In this document: one piece after another, positions 25,971 to 33,641 of the stretch
Layout of the letters: every line of letters begins with the position of its first letter
Numbering within the stretch: the first letter of the stretch is position 1
Assembly: GCA_026390115.1 (NCBI GenBank)
Contig: JAPLGO010000038.1
Location: 186,001 to 250,000, forward strand
DNA from: Campylobacterales bacterium
Lineage (GTDB): Bacteria; Campylobacterota; Campylobacteria; Campylobacterales; Sulfurimonadaceae
Direction: 5' to 3'
Length of the DNA: 64,000 nucleotides
Notes under the pieces: generated by a model
Told to the model about the DNA's origin: nothing
The model's database searches: none
Seen by the model: only the letters and a program-made list of their open reading frames with translations
Program-made: the position numbers and the translations under genes

Positions 25971-26039
25971 CTTTGATACCTCCTATATATTTACTATGTA
26001 GTAAGGCATCAAATCTTTTTTATAGAGATTATTTAAACT

Positions 26040-26882
26040 TTATACATTTAGCCCTGCTATAAGTAGTGTTCCATTTTGGATTGGTATGTTACTACCGAAT
26101 ATTGGCGAGTCAAAATCTATAATATGTAATTCATGTTTTATCGTGTCTTGCCATTTTTCCGCATTACTCATCTTGTTTTTTGGAATAATTACTTGCTTTT
26201 TAGGAGAGTTTATACTAAATGTTACATGTTGCACAGTTTGATATTTCAAATGCTCATAGATAGAAATTGTTAGTGTAGTATTCTCATTAATTGATTTGAT
26301 GGCAGGATTTAGAATTCTATTTTTGAAGTGACTATATCTTTCATATTTGTCTTGTAAATTGAGTATCTTATAAATATTTCCAAGGTGCATTACGAACTCT
26401 TTGCCAGTTGAAAACTGTTTCATCAAGAGGTAGAGGCGTTTTGTGTAAACACTTTTAAATGATAGAAATTCTTTGAGTGAAGCGACTGTGTATTTTGTTC
26501 TTTGATCTATTACAATATCTGTTAGAGTATTATTGAGTTTGAATTGTATTGTGCCACCATCGTATTCAAAGGTTGACAATAAGGGTGTACTTATTTGTTT
26601 ATCCTCCATCTTAAATTCAAAACTAATATCAAGAAGCTCTTGCCCTGCTTGTTGCATACTCTCTTTTTTAATTCGTCTTGCAAATCTTCTTTGAATCTCT
26701 GCTAATGATGTTTCATATAAAAATAGTTCATCATCTTCTTTTGTTACTTGTGTAACAAGTAAAAAAAATATATCCAATGCCAATTGGCTTAATTGTGATT
26801 GTGTTTGGTTGAAAGAGCTGTGTATTGAAAATGCATCTCTATTTGAGAGGGTGTGGGTTGTGCGATTGTATTTATACTTCAT
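26040..26882 (-). CDS. Plasmid replication initiator (Rep_3 family)
   Basis: 280 residues. The two winged-helix halves of Rep_3/RepB initiators can be followed: 'FSIHSSFNQTQSQLSQLALDIFFLLVTQV' at the front, 'SLKEFLSFKSVYTKRLYLLMKQF' in the middle, and 'EFVMHLGNIYKILNLQDKYERYSHFKNRILNPAIKSINENTTLTI' in the second half. It binds iterons to start theta replication. An iteron-like array lies about 200 bp upstream of its start. Its presence in an integrated element implies that the excised circle can replicate, or that the element descends from a plasmid. Confidence 0.85.
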   Translation of the reverse strand: MKYKYNRTTHTLSNRDAFSIHSSFNQTQSQLSQLALDIFFLLVTQVTKEDDELFLYETSLAEIQRRFARRIKKESMQQAGQELLDISFEFKMEDKQISTPLLSTFEYDGGTIQFKLNNTLTDIVIDQRTKYTVASLKEFLSFKSVYTKRLYLLMKQFSTGKEFVMHLGNIYKILNLQDKYERYSHFKNRILNPAIKSINENTTLTISIYEHLKYQTVQHVTFSINSPKKQVIIPKNKMSNAEKWQDTIKHELHIIDFDSPIFGSNIPIQNGTLLIAGLNV

Positions 26883-27083
26883 TTTTTACTTCCTTTTATA
26901 TTTTGTTCTGTGGATCCTTAATAGGGCTACTATTGCCAGTTTAAATTTTTTTAACCATTTGTCAATGCATTGAAAGCTATTAACAAATTGATAGTATCTA
27001 ATATCAACTTAATTAAATCTTAATACTTCTATATTTACTTGTTTATTATTTCTGTATTTTCCAAAATATACGAAACTCAATAA
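26883..27083. other. A+T-rich region upstream of rep
   Basis: Gene-free and strongly A+T-rich, between the rep start and the iteron-like array. It fits the melting region of an iteron-controlled origin. No repeat or ORF stands out. Confidence 0.35.
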
Positions 27084-27205
27084 GTGGCTTACGCACACTC
27101 CTTGTGGCTCATTCTTACACAACATGTAGCTCACTTTCACACAAAAAGAGGCTGGTATTTACACTCTTTGTGACTACACTCAACTCAATGTATGGCTTGT
27201 AATTC
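27084..27205. repeat. Iteron-like array, candidate oriV
   Basis: Six degenerate units start at 27084, 27104, 27126, 27148, 27170 and 27190, giving spacings of 20, 22, 22, 22 and 20 bp (about two helical turns). Units begin GTGGCT or close variants (GTAGCT, GAGGCT, GTGACT) and most contain TTACAC or TCACAC. They lie upstream of a Rep_3 initiator gene, where iterons are expected. Confidence 0.6.
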
Positions 27206-27339
27206 TTTTTATCTTCGTACCATAGGAGCTTAACGGGGATGCTAAAAGCTTTAATCTAATAATCTTAAATTAAGAAGCTTAATAAGAATCCTCCTAAAAG
27301 AAATATGAATTCTTATGAATCTTTTTTTTTATACTTTAT
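27206..27339. other. Spacer with an inverted repeat
   Basis: Non-coding. It holds an imperfect inverted repeat around 27249-27283 (AAGCTTTAAT ... ATTAAGAAGCTT). Nothing else is seen. Confidence 0.3.
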
Positions 27340-27433
27340 GATCCCCATCTTGAATTTTTATAACCGTTGAGATTACCTTGGGATTTTAATAATTTAAGAG
27401 AAGAGAATATATTGGACGAGTTGACTTGTCAAT
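27340..27433 (+). repeat. 94-bp direct repeat, copy 1
   Basis: Aligns without gaps to 27474-27567, 77 of 94 identical. Both copies keep TTTAAGAGAAGAGA and a CCATC-TGAATT box. The sequence has no reading frame. The position between the iterons and a structured leader suggests a regulatory or origin-related duplication. Confidence 0.65.
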
Positions 27434-27473
27434 TCACATAAACTTCTCTAAGCTCATCATCATGAACTTTATT

Positions 27474-27567
27474 GATTCCCATCGTGAATTGTTATAACGG
27501 TTGTAATTGCCTTGGTAATTTAATTATTTAAGAGAAGAGAGTATGTTAGACAAATTGATTTATCAAT
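27474..27567 (+). repeat. 94-bp direct repeat, copy 2
   Basis: Second copy, 134 bp downstream of the first. It is followed immediately by structured leader B. Confidence 0.65.
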
Positions 27568-27579
27568 AATTATAAAGTT

Positions 27580-27929
27580 TTTAAGCCTAACCCTTAACCC
27601 AGCCATAGCACTCCATGAGTGCAAGCATCTCTCTTTTTCAAATTTCTTAATCAGAAAAAACCACTCCAATATCTAACAATCCATTGCATTATCAGTATGT
27701 TTTAAGTGTTTAAGTATGTATTCAAATCAACTGATAAGAAAATCACCAGTAGCCAATTTTCTTCTAAGCTGTTTTGATACTCAAACACCCTGTAAAACAT
27801 ACCCGACAACTCAATGGAAGAAAAGTTAGATAAAGGAAGTGAGTTTGTTTTTTCTTGAAAATTTGAAAAAAAAGAGAGAACAAAAAAACACCCCTCGAAT
27901 CTAATAAAAGAAAAATTAAAGGACTTAAA
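27580..27929 (+). promoter_or_regulatory. Structured leader B (upstream of ArdC)
   Basis: Aligns with leader A over its whole length. In order: CCCTTAACCC box; small hairpin GCACTC-CAT-GAGTGC (27608-27622); outer 8-bp stem TATCTAAC (27670-27677) with GTTAGATA (27825-27832); inner stem GTATGTTTTA with TAAAACATAC; a long imperfect stem (about 27723-27742 with 27757-27776); a tail hairpin from about 27843; final box CACCCCTCGAATCTA. Stem bases differ from leader A while pairing is preserved. See leaders A and C for the shared interpretation. Confidence 0.55.
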
Positions 27930-28781
27930 ATGCAATTAGAAGATGTAATGCAAAGACTCATAGATAAAATCGAAAACAGTAATGGAGAATGGATTAAACC
28001 ATTTAATAATTCAATGCCAATGAATTTTGTGAGCAACACGGAATATGTAGGGATTAATATTCTTAATTTATGGATGGAGGCAGAGGAAAAAGGTTATAAC
28101 ACAAACAAATGGGCTACATTCCAACAAATAAAATCAAAAGGTGGCACAGTAAACAAAGGCGAGAAAGCGACAACCATTTTTTTCTTCAAACCATTGAAAA
28201 TTAAAGAAATAGATGAGACAGGCGAAAAGTTAGAAAAAACAGTGCCAATGCTTAAAACATATTTAGTATGGAATTTGGCACAAACAAATTTAAAAGAGGA
28301 GACAAATATAAACAGCGAGATCGTAGGATTAGAAGAGTTTGTGTCAAATATAGGGGTAGAGATAAGAACAAGCAACTCAGGTGCATTTTATCATCCAATT
28401 TTGGACTATATTAATATGCCAAACATTAACACTTTCATTAATTCTGAATTCTATTATGCAACGCTACTTCATGAATTGGCTCATAGCACAGGACATAAAA
28501 CACGACTTGATAGAGATTTCAGCGGAAAAATGGGCGGAACCGAGGAACAGCTTATCTCTTATGTGAAAGAAGAGCTAATTGCAGAAACGGCACGCTCATT
28601 TTTACAAGTAAAACTTGGACTAAATTCAACGAGAATGGAACAACAAAACGCTCTGTATTTGAAAAGTTGGCTCAAACCGCTCAAAGAGAATCCAAAAATT
28701 CTTTGGAGTATTTTTTCGGAGGCTTCAAAAGTGTATGGGTATGTTTTGGGGGAGAATCAGAGAAGGGAAGTGGTTGCTTGA
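27930..28781 (+). CDS. ardC: ArdC-type antirestriction protein (ssDNA-binding plus zinc peptidase)
   Basis: 283 residues. The N-terminal single-strand DNA-binding domain has 'WIKPFNNSMPMNFVSNTEYVGINIL', 'WATFQQIKSKGGTVNKGEKATTIFFF' and 'YLVWNLAQTN'. The C-terminal metallopeptidase has HELAHSTGH (about 186-194) with a downstream 'VKEELIAETA' glutamate. ArdC proteins protect incoming single-stranded DNA from host restriction. The 'GTVNKGEKA' and 'NIL-x-L' segments are family hallmarks. It is preceded by structured leader B, which suggests expression early after DNA entry. It converges on the integrase gene. Confidence 0.88.
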   Translation: MQLEDVMQRLIDKIENSNGEWIKPFNNSMPMNFVSNTEYVGINILNLWMEAEEKGYNTNKWATFQQIKSKGGTVNKGEKATTIFFFKPLKIKEIDETGEKLEKTVPMLKTYLVWNLAQTNLKEETNINSEIVGLEEFVSNIGVEIRTSNSGAFYHPILDYINMPNINTFINSEFYYATLLHELAHSTGHKTRLDRDFSGKMGGTEEQLISYVKEELIAETARSFLQVKLGLNSTRMEQQNALYLKSWLKPLKENPKILWSIFSEASKVYGYVLGENQRREVVA

Positions 28782-28836
28782 AGATAGCACTCCCTTTTTT
28801 ATATGATGAAAGTTTTTTAGATATATTAGATATTTT

Positions 28837-29961
28837 TTAAGTATCCAATAAATCAATTAATTTTGCTTCTTCTCGAATCAATTGCCAATATTTTTCAAAA
28901 GCTTCTTCAATATCTTTATGTGTATAGAACAAATAAGATTTTATTGTTCCTTTTTGAGCATGAGAAATACACGAATCAGCAAGAGTAGCATCTATTTTAC
29001 ATTTTGTAATCATTATTGACATCAACAATCTTCGTGTGTCATGTAATGACAAACTTTTTTCATTATAAAATTTTATATCTGTTAAATTTAATAATCTTAT
29101 AAAAATTGCATGAAGAGAACTTCTTTTTAAAGTTGGAAACAATAACCCACTTTCTATACTTTGTATATAATCTAAACACTCAGATGGAAATGGAAAATGG
29201 TATTCAGTATTTGTTTTTGATATAGAAGCTTTTGATATTATTTTCATTTCTTCAATAATAACATCTTCTTTTTTTAGTTTTAAAACTTCACTTACACGAC
29301 GTGAAGTCAACAAAACAAAATACAAATATGTCTTAATTTCTTGTTCTTGTGCTCTACAATGAACTTTATAAAATGAAATAGCATTATATATTTTAGCAAC
29401 AATCGATAGTGGATCTTCACTTGTTCGTTTCTCAATATTTTTGTTATTATTTGATTTATATCTCTTTAAATCGTTAGTTATATTCTCTTGAATAACTTTA
29501 TCTCTCACCGCTTGATCGAAAATTGGATACAACAACTTTTTTACAATATTTTTTGTTGAAGCTTCTTTGTCTGACAGATTTTCCGTGATTTTATTTAAAT
29601 CATTAATTGTAATTTTTTCAATTTTTTTATGACCAATAATTTTTTTGATATGTTTATTATAATAAAGAATATAACTCTCTTTTGTTATCTCTCTCCAATC
29701 TCCACTTTTTACCTGATCATCAATTCTTTTTTTCCATAGCTCGTCAAATGTAACAACTGTATTTACAAATGGATTCTTCCCTTGTGAAATCAACAACTTT
29801 ACTTCATTTAATTTGTCATAAGCTTGTTTTTCTGTATTGCAACCAAATTGCTTTGTAAAATTTTTAACTGGATATGTTGTGTTTAAATACTTAAATCTTA
29901 CAAATATTGCAGTAGAACCATCTTTCATTACTTTTTTAGTAATACCATTATATTTTCCCAT
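28837..29961 (-). CDS. Tyrosine recombinase / integrase
   Basis: 374 residues. An N-terminal arm-binding part and a SAM-like core-binding domain ('TFDELWKKRIDDQVKSGDWREITKESYILYYNKHI') precede the catalytic domain. That domain has 'LLTSRRVSEVL' (first Arg), 'LHDTRRLL' (H-x-x-R), 'SHAQKGTIKSYLFYT' (His and the nucleophilic Tyr). All catalytic residues appear present. It lies beside the right end of the element and should catalyse integration and excision at the 19-bp repeat in dinB. Confidence 0.9.
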   Translation of the reverse strand: MGKYNGITKKVMKDGSTAIFVRFKYLNTTYPVKNFTKQFGCNTEKQAYDKLNEVKLLISQGKNPFVNTVVTFDELWKKRIDDQVKSGDWREITKESYILYYNKHIKKIIGHKKIEKITINDLNKITENLSDKEASTKNIVKKLLYPIFDQAVRDKVIQENITNDLKRYKSNNNKNIEKRTSEDPLSIVAKIYNAISFYKVHCRAQEQEIKTYLYFVLLTSRRVSEVLKLKKEDVIIEEMKIISKASISKTNTEYHFPFPSECLDYIQSIESGLLFPTLKRSSLHAIFIRLLNLTDIKFYNEKSLSLHDTRRLLMSIMITKCKIDATLADSCISHAQKGTIKSYLFYTHKDIEEAFEKYWQLIREEAKLIDLLDT

Positions 29962-30012
29962 TCAGATCCTTTATTTTTCATGATGTAATCATATCAAAAA
30001 GAATCTAAAATA

Positions 30013-30055
30013 TATACACTTTTTTATACACTTCATAGTGTAATAAAATGGTTTA
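30013..30055. repeat. Right arm-type repeat of the element end
   Basis: Counterpart of 3290-3332 (38 of 43 identical, same orientation), between the integrase start and the right core repeat. Probable recombination arm site. Confidence 0.55.
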
Positions 30056-30092
30056 AAATGCTTCAAATTGCATTGTTTGGTATTTTCATAAT

Positions 30093-30182
30093 TCACTTAT
30101 AAGCCATAAAATAGGGATTTAACAAAAGTTTTGAGCTTATATGATAAATAAAAAAACAGTCTATATCTATATGTATTTTCAT
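30093..30182 (-). pseudogene. 5' remnant of dinB stranded by the insertion
   Basis: Starts with the native ATG and encodes 'MKIHIDIDCFF', the same first 11 residues as dinB, then runs on into element sequence and stops after 29 codons. Codons 7-9 differ from the intact gene only at synonymous third positions (ATA/ATC, GAC/GAT, TGT/TGC). TATAAT (minus strand, 30190-30195) lies 7 nt before the ATG, so the native transcript may have been leaderless. Confidence 0.7.
30163..30181. repeat. attR core (19-bp direct repeat)
   Basis: Identical to 3222-3240. Marks the right limit of the element and lies within the first codons of the dinB remnant. Confidence 0.8.
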
Positions 30183-30280
30183 AGTTTGGATTATACAGAG
30201 TTTCACATGCCGAGGTTGAAAACTTGGCAAATTGAAAAATATTTTTTCATTTATTGTTTTATATGTATAGTAAATATGTA

Positions 30281-30312
30281 TGCTATAATACTCACAATTA
30301 AAGGAGTATTGT
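30281..30312 (+). promoter_or_regulatory. Promoter of the toxin-antitoxin operon
   Basis: TGCTATAAT (extended -10; TATAAT at 30284-30289) is followed by a short leader with AAAGGAG 6 nt before the antitoxin ATG. No convincing -35 is seen, which is usual in Campylobacterota. The rest of the 350-base gap from the integrase to here holds the attachment site, the dinB remnant and the old dinB promoter. Confidence 0.6.
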
Positions 30313-30546
30313 ATGACAATCAGAAAAAACTTTTTACTCGATGAAGAGATTGCAGAGCATTTGGAAAAAATGGCGAAACAGAGAGGTATTACGCAGACTG
30401 AAGTGGTGAAAAATCTTATAGAACAAGAGTATGAAGAGTATTCAAAAGAGGAAAAACTTGAAGCTATTTATCAGTTTGCCGGAAGCGGTTCCGGACTTTG
30501 GGGTGATTTAACCATTCAGGAAGTCAAGGCAAACTGGGATGTATAA
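30313..30546 (+). CDS. Ribbon-helix-helix antitoxin
   Basis: 77 residues. 'MTIRKNFLLDEEIAEHLEKMAKQRGITQTEVVKNLIEQEYEEY' is a ribbon-helix-helix DNA-binding domain (strand, helix, GITQTE turn, helix). The short C-terminal tail ('IYQFAGSGSGLWGDLTIQEVKANWDV') would bind the toxin. It overlaps the toxin gene by 8 nt, the classic antitoxin-first order, and likely autoregulates the operon. Confidence 0.8.
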   Translation: MTIRKNFLLDEEIAEHLEKMAKQRGITQTEVVKNLIEQEYEEYSKEEKLEAIYQFAGSGSGLWGDLTIQEVKANWDV

Positions 30547-30979
30547 GAGTGTTTTTTTGGATGCCAATATTTTTATAGACGCAAATGACAACAGCAGAGT
30601 AACTTACGAAAAAAGTTTGTCCCTCCTTGTCTATCTTGCAGAAAAACAGATTAAAATGTACACAAGCTGCGACTTCATAACTACAATTTACTACATTCTT
30701 TCAAAAAAAGATAAACAAAAAGCACTGAGCAGTATTGAGCAGATTAACAAGTTTTGCAAGGTTATAGAGTTTTCAAACAAAGAGATTGAAAAAACATGTA
30801 TATTAATGAGAGAAAAGCCAGAGTACAGTGATTTTGAGGATACTTTGCAATATGTTTTGGCTAAAAAACAAAACTGTGAACTTATTATCTCAAATGATAA
30901 AAATTTTTACAGTGATGATTTAGCTCTTATGAGCAGTGAAGAATTTTATAAGAGAGAGATAGAAGGAAAGAATGGATGA
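30539..30979 (+). CDS. PIN-domain toxin (VapC-like)
   Basis: 146 residues. It has the PIN acidic positions: 'VFLDANIFIDAND' near the start, 'SDFEDTLQYVLA' in the middle and 'ELIISNDKNFY' near the end. PIN toxins are Mg-dependent RNases. It is paired with the RHH antitoxin and overlaps the following lipoprotein gene by ATGA. The RNA target is unknown. Confidence 0.8.
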   Translation: MYKSVFLDANIFIDANDNSRVTYEKSLSLLVYLAEKQIKMYTSCDFITTIYYILSKKDKQKALSSIEQINKFCKVIEFSNKEIEKTCILMREKPEYSDFEDTLQYVLAKKQNCELIISNDKNFYSDDLALMSSEEFYKREIEGKNG

Positions 30980-31449
30980 CAAAAGTATCTTATTTATTAG
31001 TTTTAGCTCTTCTTTTTAGTGCATGTAGTGTAAAAAATTACGAGCAGACCAAAACAAAAGTTCTCATTATAAAATCGCCAAAAATCAAGTTTGCAGATAT
31101 CGGCTACATCCGAAACAGCAACGAAAAGATTGAGCTTGAACTCTTTATTGCCGGAAAATGTATAGATAGGATAAGCGTAAATACTCTTATCTGCGTGAGC
31201 GACGGCTGCATGAGTAAAAGCAGTTTTAACAAAGATTATTTGAGTGCTTTTTACGATGAGGATGTTTTGCAAAATATACTCCTAGGCGCACCAATCTTTG
31301 GTGGCAAGAACAGAGTGAAAACCGAGGATGGGTTTGAGCAAAATATAAGTGATGCAAATATGGAGATAAGCTACAGAGTAACTTCGCATGCGGTCTCATT
31401 TAAAGATAAAAAAAACAGTATCATTTTTAATATAAAAGATACGGAATAA
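30976..31449 (+). CDS. Predicted lipoprotein
   Basis: 157 residues; signal sequence with lipobox 'LALLFSAC' (Cys at about residue 17). The mature part has strand-rich segments and two further cysteine pairs ('GKCIDR', '[11 protein letters not shown]'). It should be anchored in the periplasmic face of a membrane. Translation is coupled to the PIN toxin gene by overlap, though the function is probably unrelated. No family is recognised. Confidence 0.65.
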   Translation: MTKVSYLLVLALLFSACSVKNYEQTKTKVLIIKSPKIKFADIGYIRNSNEKIELELFIAGKCIDRISVNTLICVSDGCMSKSSFNKDYLSAFYDEDVLQNILLGAPIFGGKNRVKTEDGFEQNISDANMEISYRVTSHAVSFKDKKNSIIFNIKDTE

Positions 31450-31459
31450 GGAAATAATA

Positions 31460-32308
31460 ATGAGTAGTAAATTTGTAGGAGCACATGTCAGTGCGAGCGG
31501 CGGGGTTTTTAATGCGGTTACAAATGCGGTTGCAATCGGTGCAAAAGCTTTTGCACTTTTTACAAAAAACCAGAGACAGTGGAATGCAAAACCGCTTGAT
31601 GCAGAGACGATAGATAAATTTAAGAAGGCTTTGGCAGAGAGCGGAATTTTACCTCGTCATGTACTTCCTCATGACAGCTATCTGATAAATTTAGGGCATC
31701 CTGAGGATGAGGCAAGAGAAAAATCTATGGAGGCTTTTTTGGATGAGGTGCAGAGATGCGAGCTTTTGGGGCTTGACAGGCTGAATTTTCATCCGGGAAG
31801 CCATCTCAAAAAAATAAGTGAAGAGGCATGTTTGAGTAAAATTGCAGAGGCTATAAATTTCACGCTTGATAAAACAAGCGGAGTTTCTCTTGTTCTTGAA
31901 AACACTGCAGGGCAGGGAAGTAACCTCGGCTGGAGATTTGAGCATTTGGCACAAATAATCGATAAAATCGAAGACAAATCCCGTGTGGGTGTTTGCATCG
32001 ACACCTGTCACATGTTTACCGCTGGGTACGACATAAGAACAAGAGAGGCTTACGACAAAACATGGGCAGAGTTTGAAAAAGTGGTTGGTTTCAGATACTT
32101 GATGGGAATGCACATCAACGACTCCAAACCGGATTTGGGAAGCAATGTGGACAGGCACCACTCTCTGGGGCAGGGCAAAATCGGGCTGGATGCTTTTAAA
32201 TTTATCATGAACGATGAACGAATGAACAACATTCCTTTGATACTTGAGACGATTGATGAGGCGCTTTGGAGTGAGGAGATAAAACTTCTCTACTCTTTTG
32301 AAAATTAA
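31460..32308 (+). CDS. nfo: Endonuclease IV (AP endonuclease)
   Basis: 282 residues, the usual length. Zinc-site motifs of the family are visible: '[11 protein letters not shown]', 'NFHPGSH', '[10 protein letters not shown]', '[15 protein letters not shown]', '[23 protein letters not shown]' and 'LILETIDE'. It cleaves DNA at abasic sites during base-excision repair. AAGGAAAT precedes the ATG, 10 nt after the lipoprotein stop. Confidence 0.95.
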   Translation: MSSKFVGAHVSASGGVFNAVTNAVAIGAKAFALFTKNQRQWNAKPLDAETIDKFKKALAESGILPRHVLPHDSYLINLGHPEDEAREKSMEAFLDEVQRCELLGLDRLNFHPGSHLKKISEEACLSKIAEAINFTLDKTSGVSLVLENTAGQGSNLGWRFEHLAQIIDKIEDKSRVGVCIDTCHMFTAGYDIRTREAYDKTWAEFEKVVGFRYLMGMHINDSKPDLGSNVDRHHSLGQGKIGLDAFKFIMNDERMNNIPLILETIDEALWSEEIKLLYSFEN

Positions 32309-32355
32309 GTCTATCTTGTGTAGTATGGGCAAATATAAAAAATTAGGGGTATCCG

Positions 32356-33633
32356 TTGACAAAAATTAAAATTCTGTACAATAAATCACTTAATGGGTTA
32401 TGTAAAAAAATTGTGTTGCTTTCTATGTCGAGCACTTCCGTTTTAATGGCAGGAGGGTATAAAATACCCGATACTTCTTTGAACGGAATCGCACTCTGCG
32501 CGGCAAATGTAGCCCATGCAAGCGGAGCCGATGCAGCCTATTACAATCCTGCAAATATGAATTTTATGCATGATGAGAACACTTTAGAAGTGGATACAAT
32601 GAGCATTGCTCTGAGCGATATCAATTATCAAGGTTCCTACACGAGCAGTGCAGGTGCGACTACAACCGGACATAACTTGGATTCCCAAAAAGAGAATTTT
32701 TTTATTCCCACGCTTCACTATGTTTCAGCCAACATGAGCGGCACCCGTTTTGGATTGAGTATATTGTCTCCTGCCGGTTTATCCAAGAGATGGAATGCGC
32801 AACCTGCGCAGAGCAGTGCAGAGGAGTTTACACTTAAGGTTGTTGAGATAAATCCGAGCGTCTCTTTTTTGGTGAGTAATAAAGTCTCTGTCGGGTTGGG
32901 ATTTAGAGCGCTCTATTCGGAGGGTGCAGTAAAAGCTTCTTATCCTACCGTTTACTCGCAAGACATGAGCGGAAACTCTATTGATTATGGATACAACGCA
33001 GCACTCTCCTACAAACCAACACATGAGTTAGACATAGCTTTCACATACAGATCACAAGTGAATCTAACGGAAGAGGGAAGTGCAACTCTCTTTTATGATG
33101 CGAACGGTCCTGCTGCCGGCGGTGTTGCTCTTAATAGTAAATATAATACGAGCGTCAAAATTCCGATTCCCGCAACCGCTTCGCTAGCGGCGGCATATAC
33201 ATTTCCAACTAAAACAACGCTAGAGTTAGTTTATGAGAGAAACATCTGGTCTGCTTACCGTGAACTGAATTTCAATTATGCAAATCCGACTGCTGAAGCT
33301 GTGTTTGGCAGCGCAAAGCAAAAAAAATGGAATGACACAAATACATTTCGTTTGGGTATTACGCAAAAGTTAGATGAAATCACTCTCATGGCGGGTGCAG
33401 TTATAGATAAAACTCCCGTTCCCGTTGAAACAATCGGTTTTGAACTGCCTGATTCAAACTCCCTTTCGGTATCACTTGGCGGCAGATACCAGATAGCAAA
33501 GAGTGTCAACATAGGTTTAGCAACACTCTACTCCATGCGAGAAGATAGAGAAATCTCCAATGCAAGCCTAACAGGTAAATTTACAAATTCAAAAGTACTC
33601 GCCCTATCAACCGGGTTAGAATATAAATTTTAA
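32356..33633 (+). CDS. Outer-membrane transporter, FadL/OmpP1 family
   Basis: 425 residues from a TTG start at 32356. An N-terminal signal region ends near 'SVLMAGGYKIPDTSLNGIALCAANVAHASGADAAYYNPANMNFM', which is the FadL hatch signature (GADAAYYNPA). It continues with alternating strands and ends in Phe ('GLEYKF'), as outer-membrane barrels do. It should take up hydrophobic compounds. A TTG start is supported only by frame and spacing; an in-frame start further in would lose part of the signal. Confidence 0.85.
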   Translation: MTKIKILYNKSLNGLCKKIVLLSMSSTSVLMAGGYKIPDTSLNGIALCAANVAHASGADAAYYNPANMNFMHDENTLEVDTMSIALSDINYQGSYTSSAGATTTGHNLDSQKENFFIPTLHYVSANMSGTRFGLSILSPAGLSKRWNAQPAQSSAEEFTLKVVEINPSVSFLVSNKVSVGLGFRALYSEGAVKASYPTVYSQDMSGNSIDYGYNAALSYKPTHELDIAFTYRSQVNLTEEGSATLFYDANGPAAGGVALNSKYNTSVKIPIPATASLAAAYTFPTKTTLELVYERNIWSAYRELNFNYANPTAEAVFGSAKQKKWNDTNTFRLGITQKLDEITLMAGAVIDKTPVPVETIGFELPDSNSLSVSLGGRYQIAKSVNIGLATLYSMREDREISNASLTGKFTNSKVLALSTGLEYKF

Positions 33634-33641
33634 GGAAATTT

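Larger units (their letters stand above)
3222..30181. mobile_element. Integrated mobilizable element in dinB
   Basis: About 27 kb bounded by a perfect 19-bp direct repeat (3222-3240 and 30163-30181). The left copy lies in the 5' codons of dinB and the right copy lies next to the tyrosine integrase. It carries an IS, a type I restriction system with a nested ABC-three-component-like cassette, accessory genes, a mobilization protein, a coupling protein, a MobF relaxase, a Rep_3 initiator with iterons, ArdC and the integrase. There are no VirB/Tra mating-pore genes, so by content it is mobilizable rather than self-transmissible. The presence of a replication initiator suggests the excised circle may replicate. 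The boundaries are seen in the sequence; mobility is inferred. Confidence 0.85.

Noticed and set aside
27084-27205. CRISPR array
   Set aside because: The units are degenerate, about 22 bp with no unique spacers, and there are no cas genes; they fit iterons better.
3222-30181. Prophage
   Set aside because: No capsid, portal, terminase, tail or lysis gene is present; relaxase, coupling protein and Rep point to a mobilizable element.
3222-30181. Self-transmissible conjugative element
   Set aside because: No VirB4, pilin or mating-pore genes are found anywhere between the attachment sites.
30141-30344. ORF of 67 codons over the right attachment site
   Set aside because: It overlaps the dinB remnant, the antitoxin promoter and the antitoxin start, has no ribosome site, and is low-complexity.
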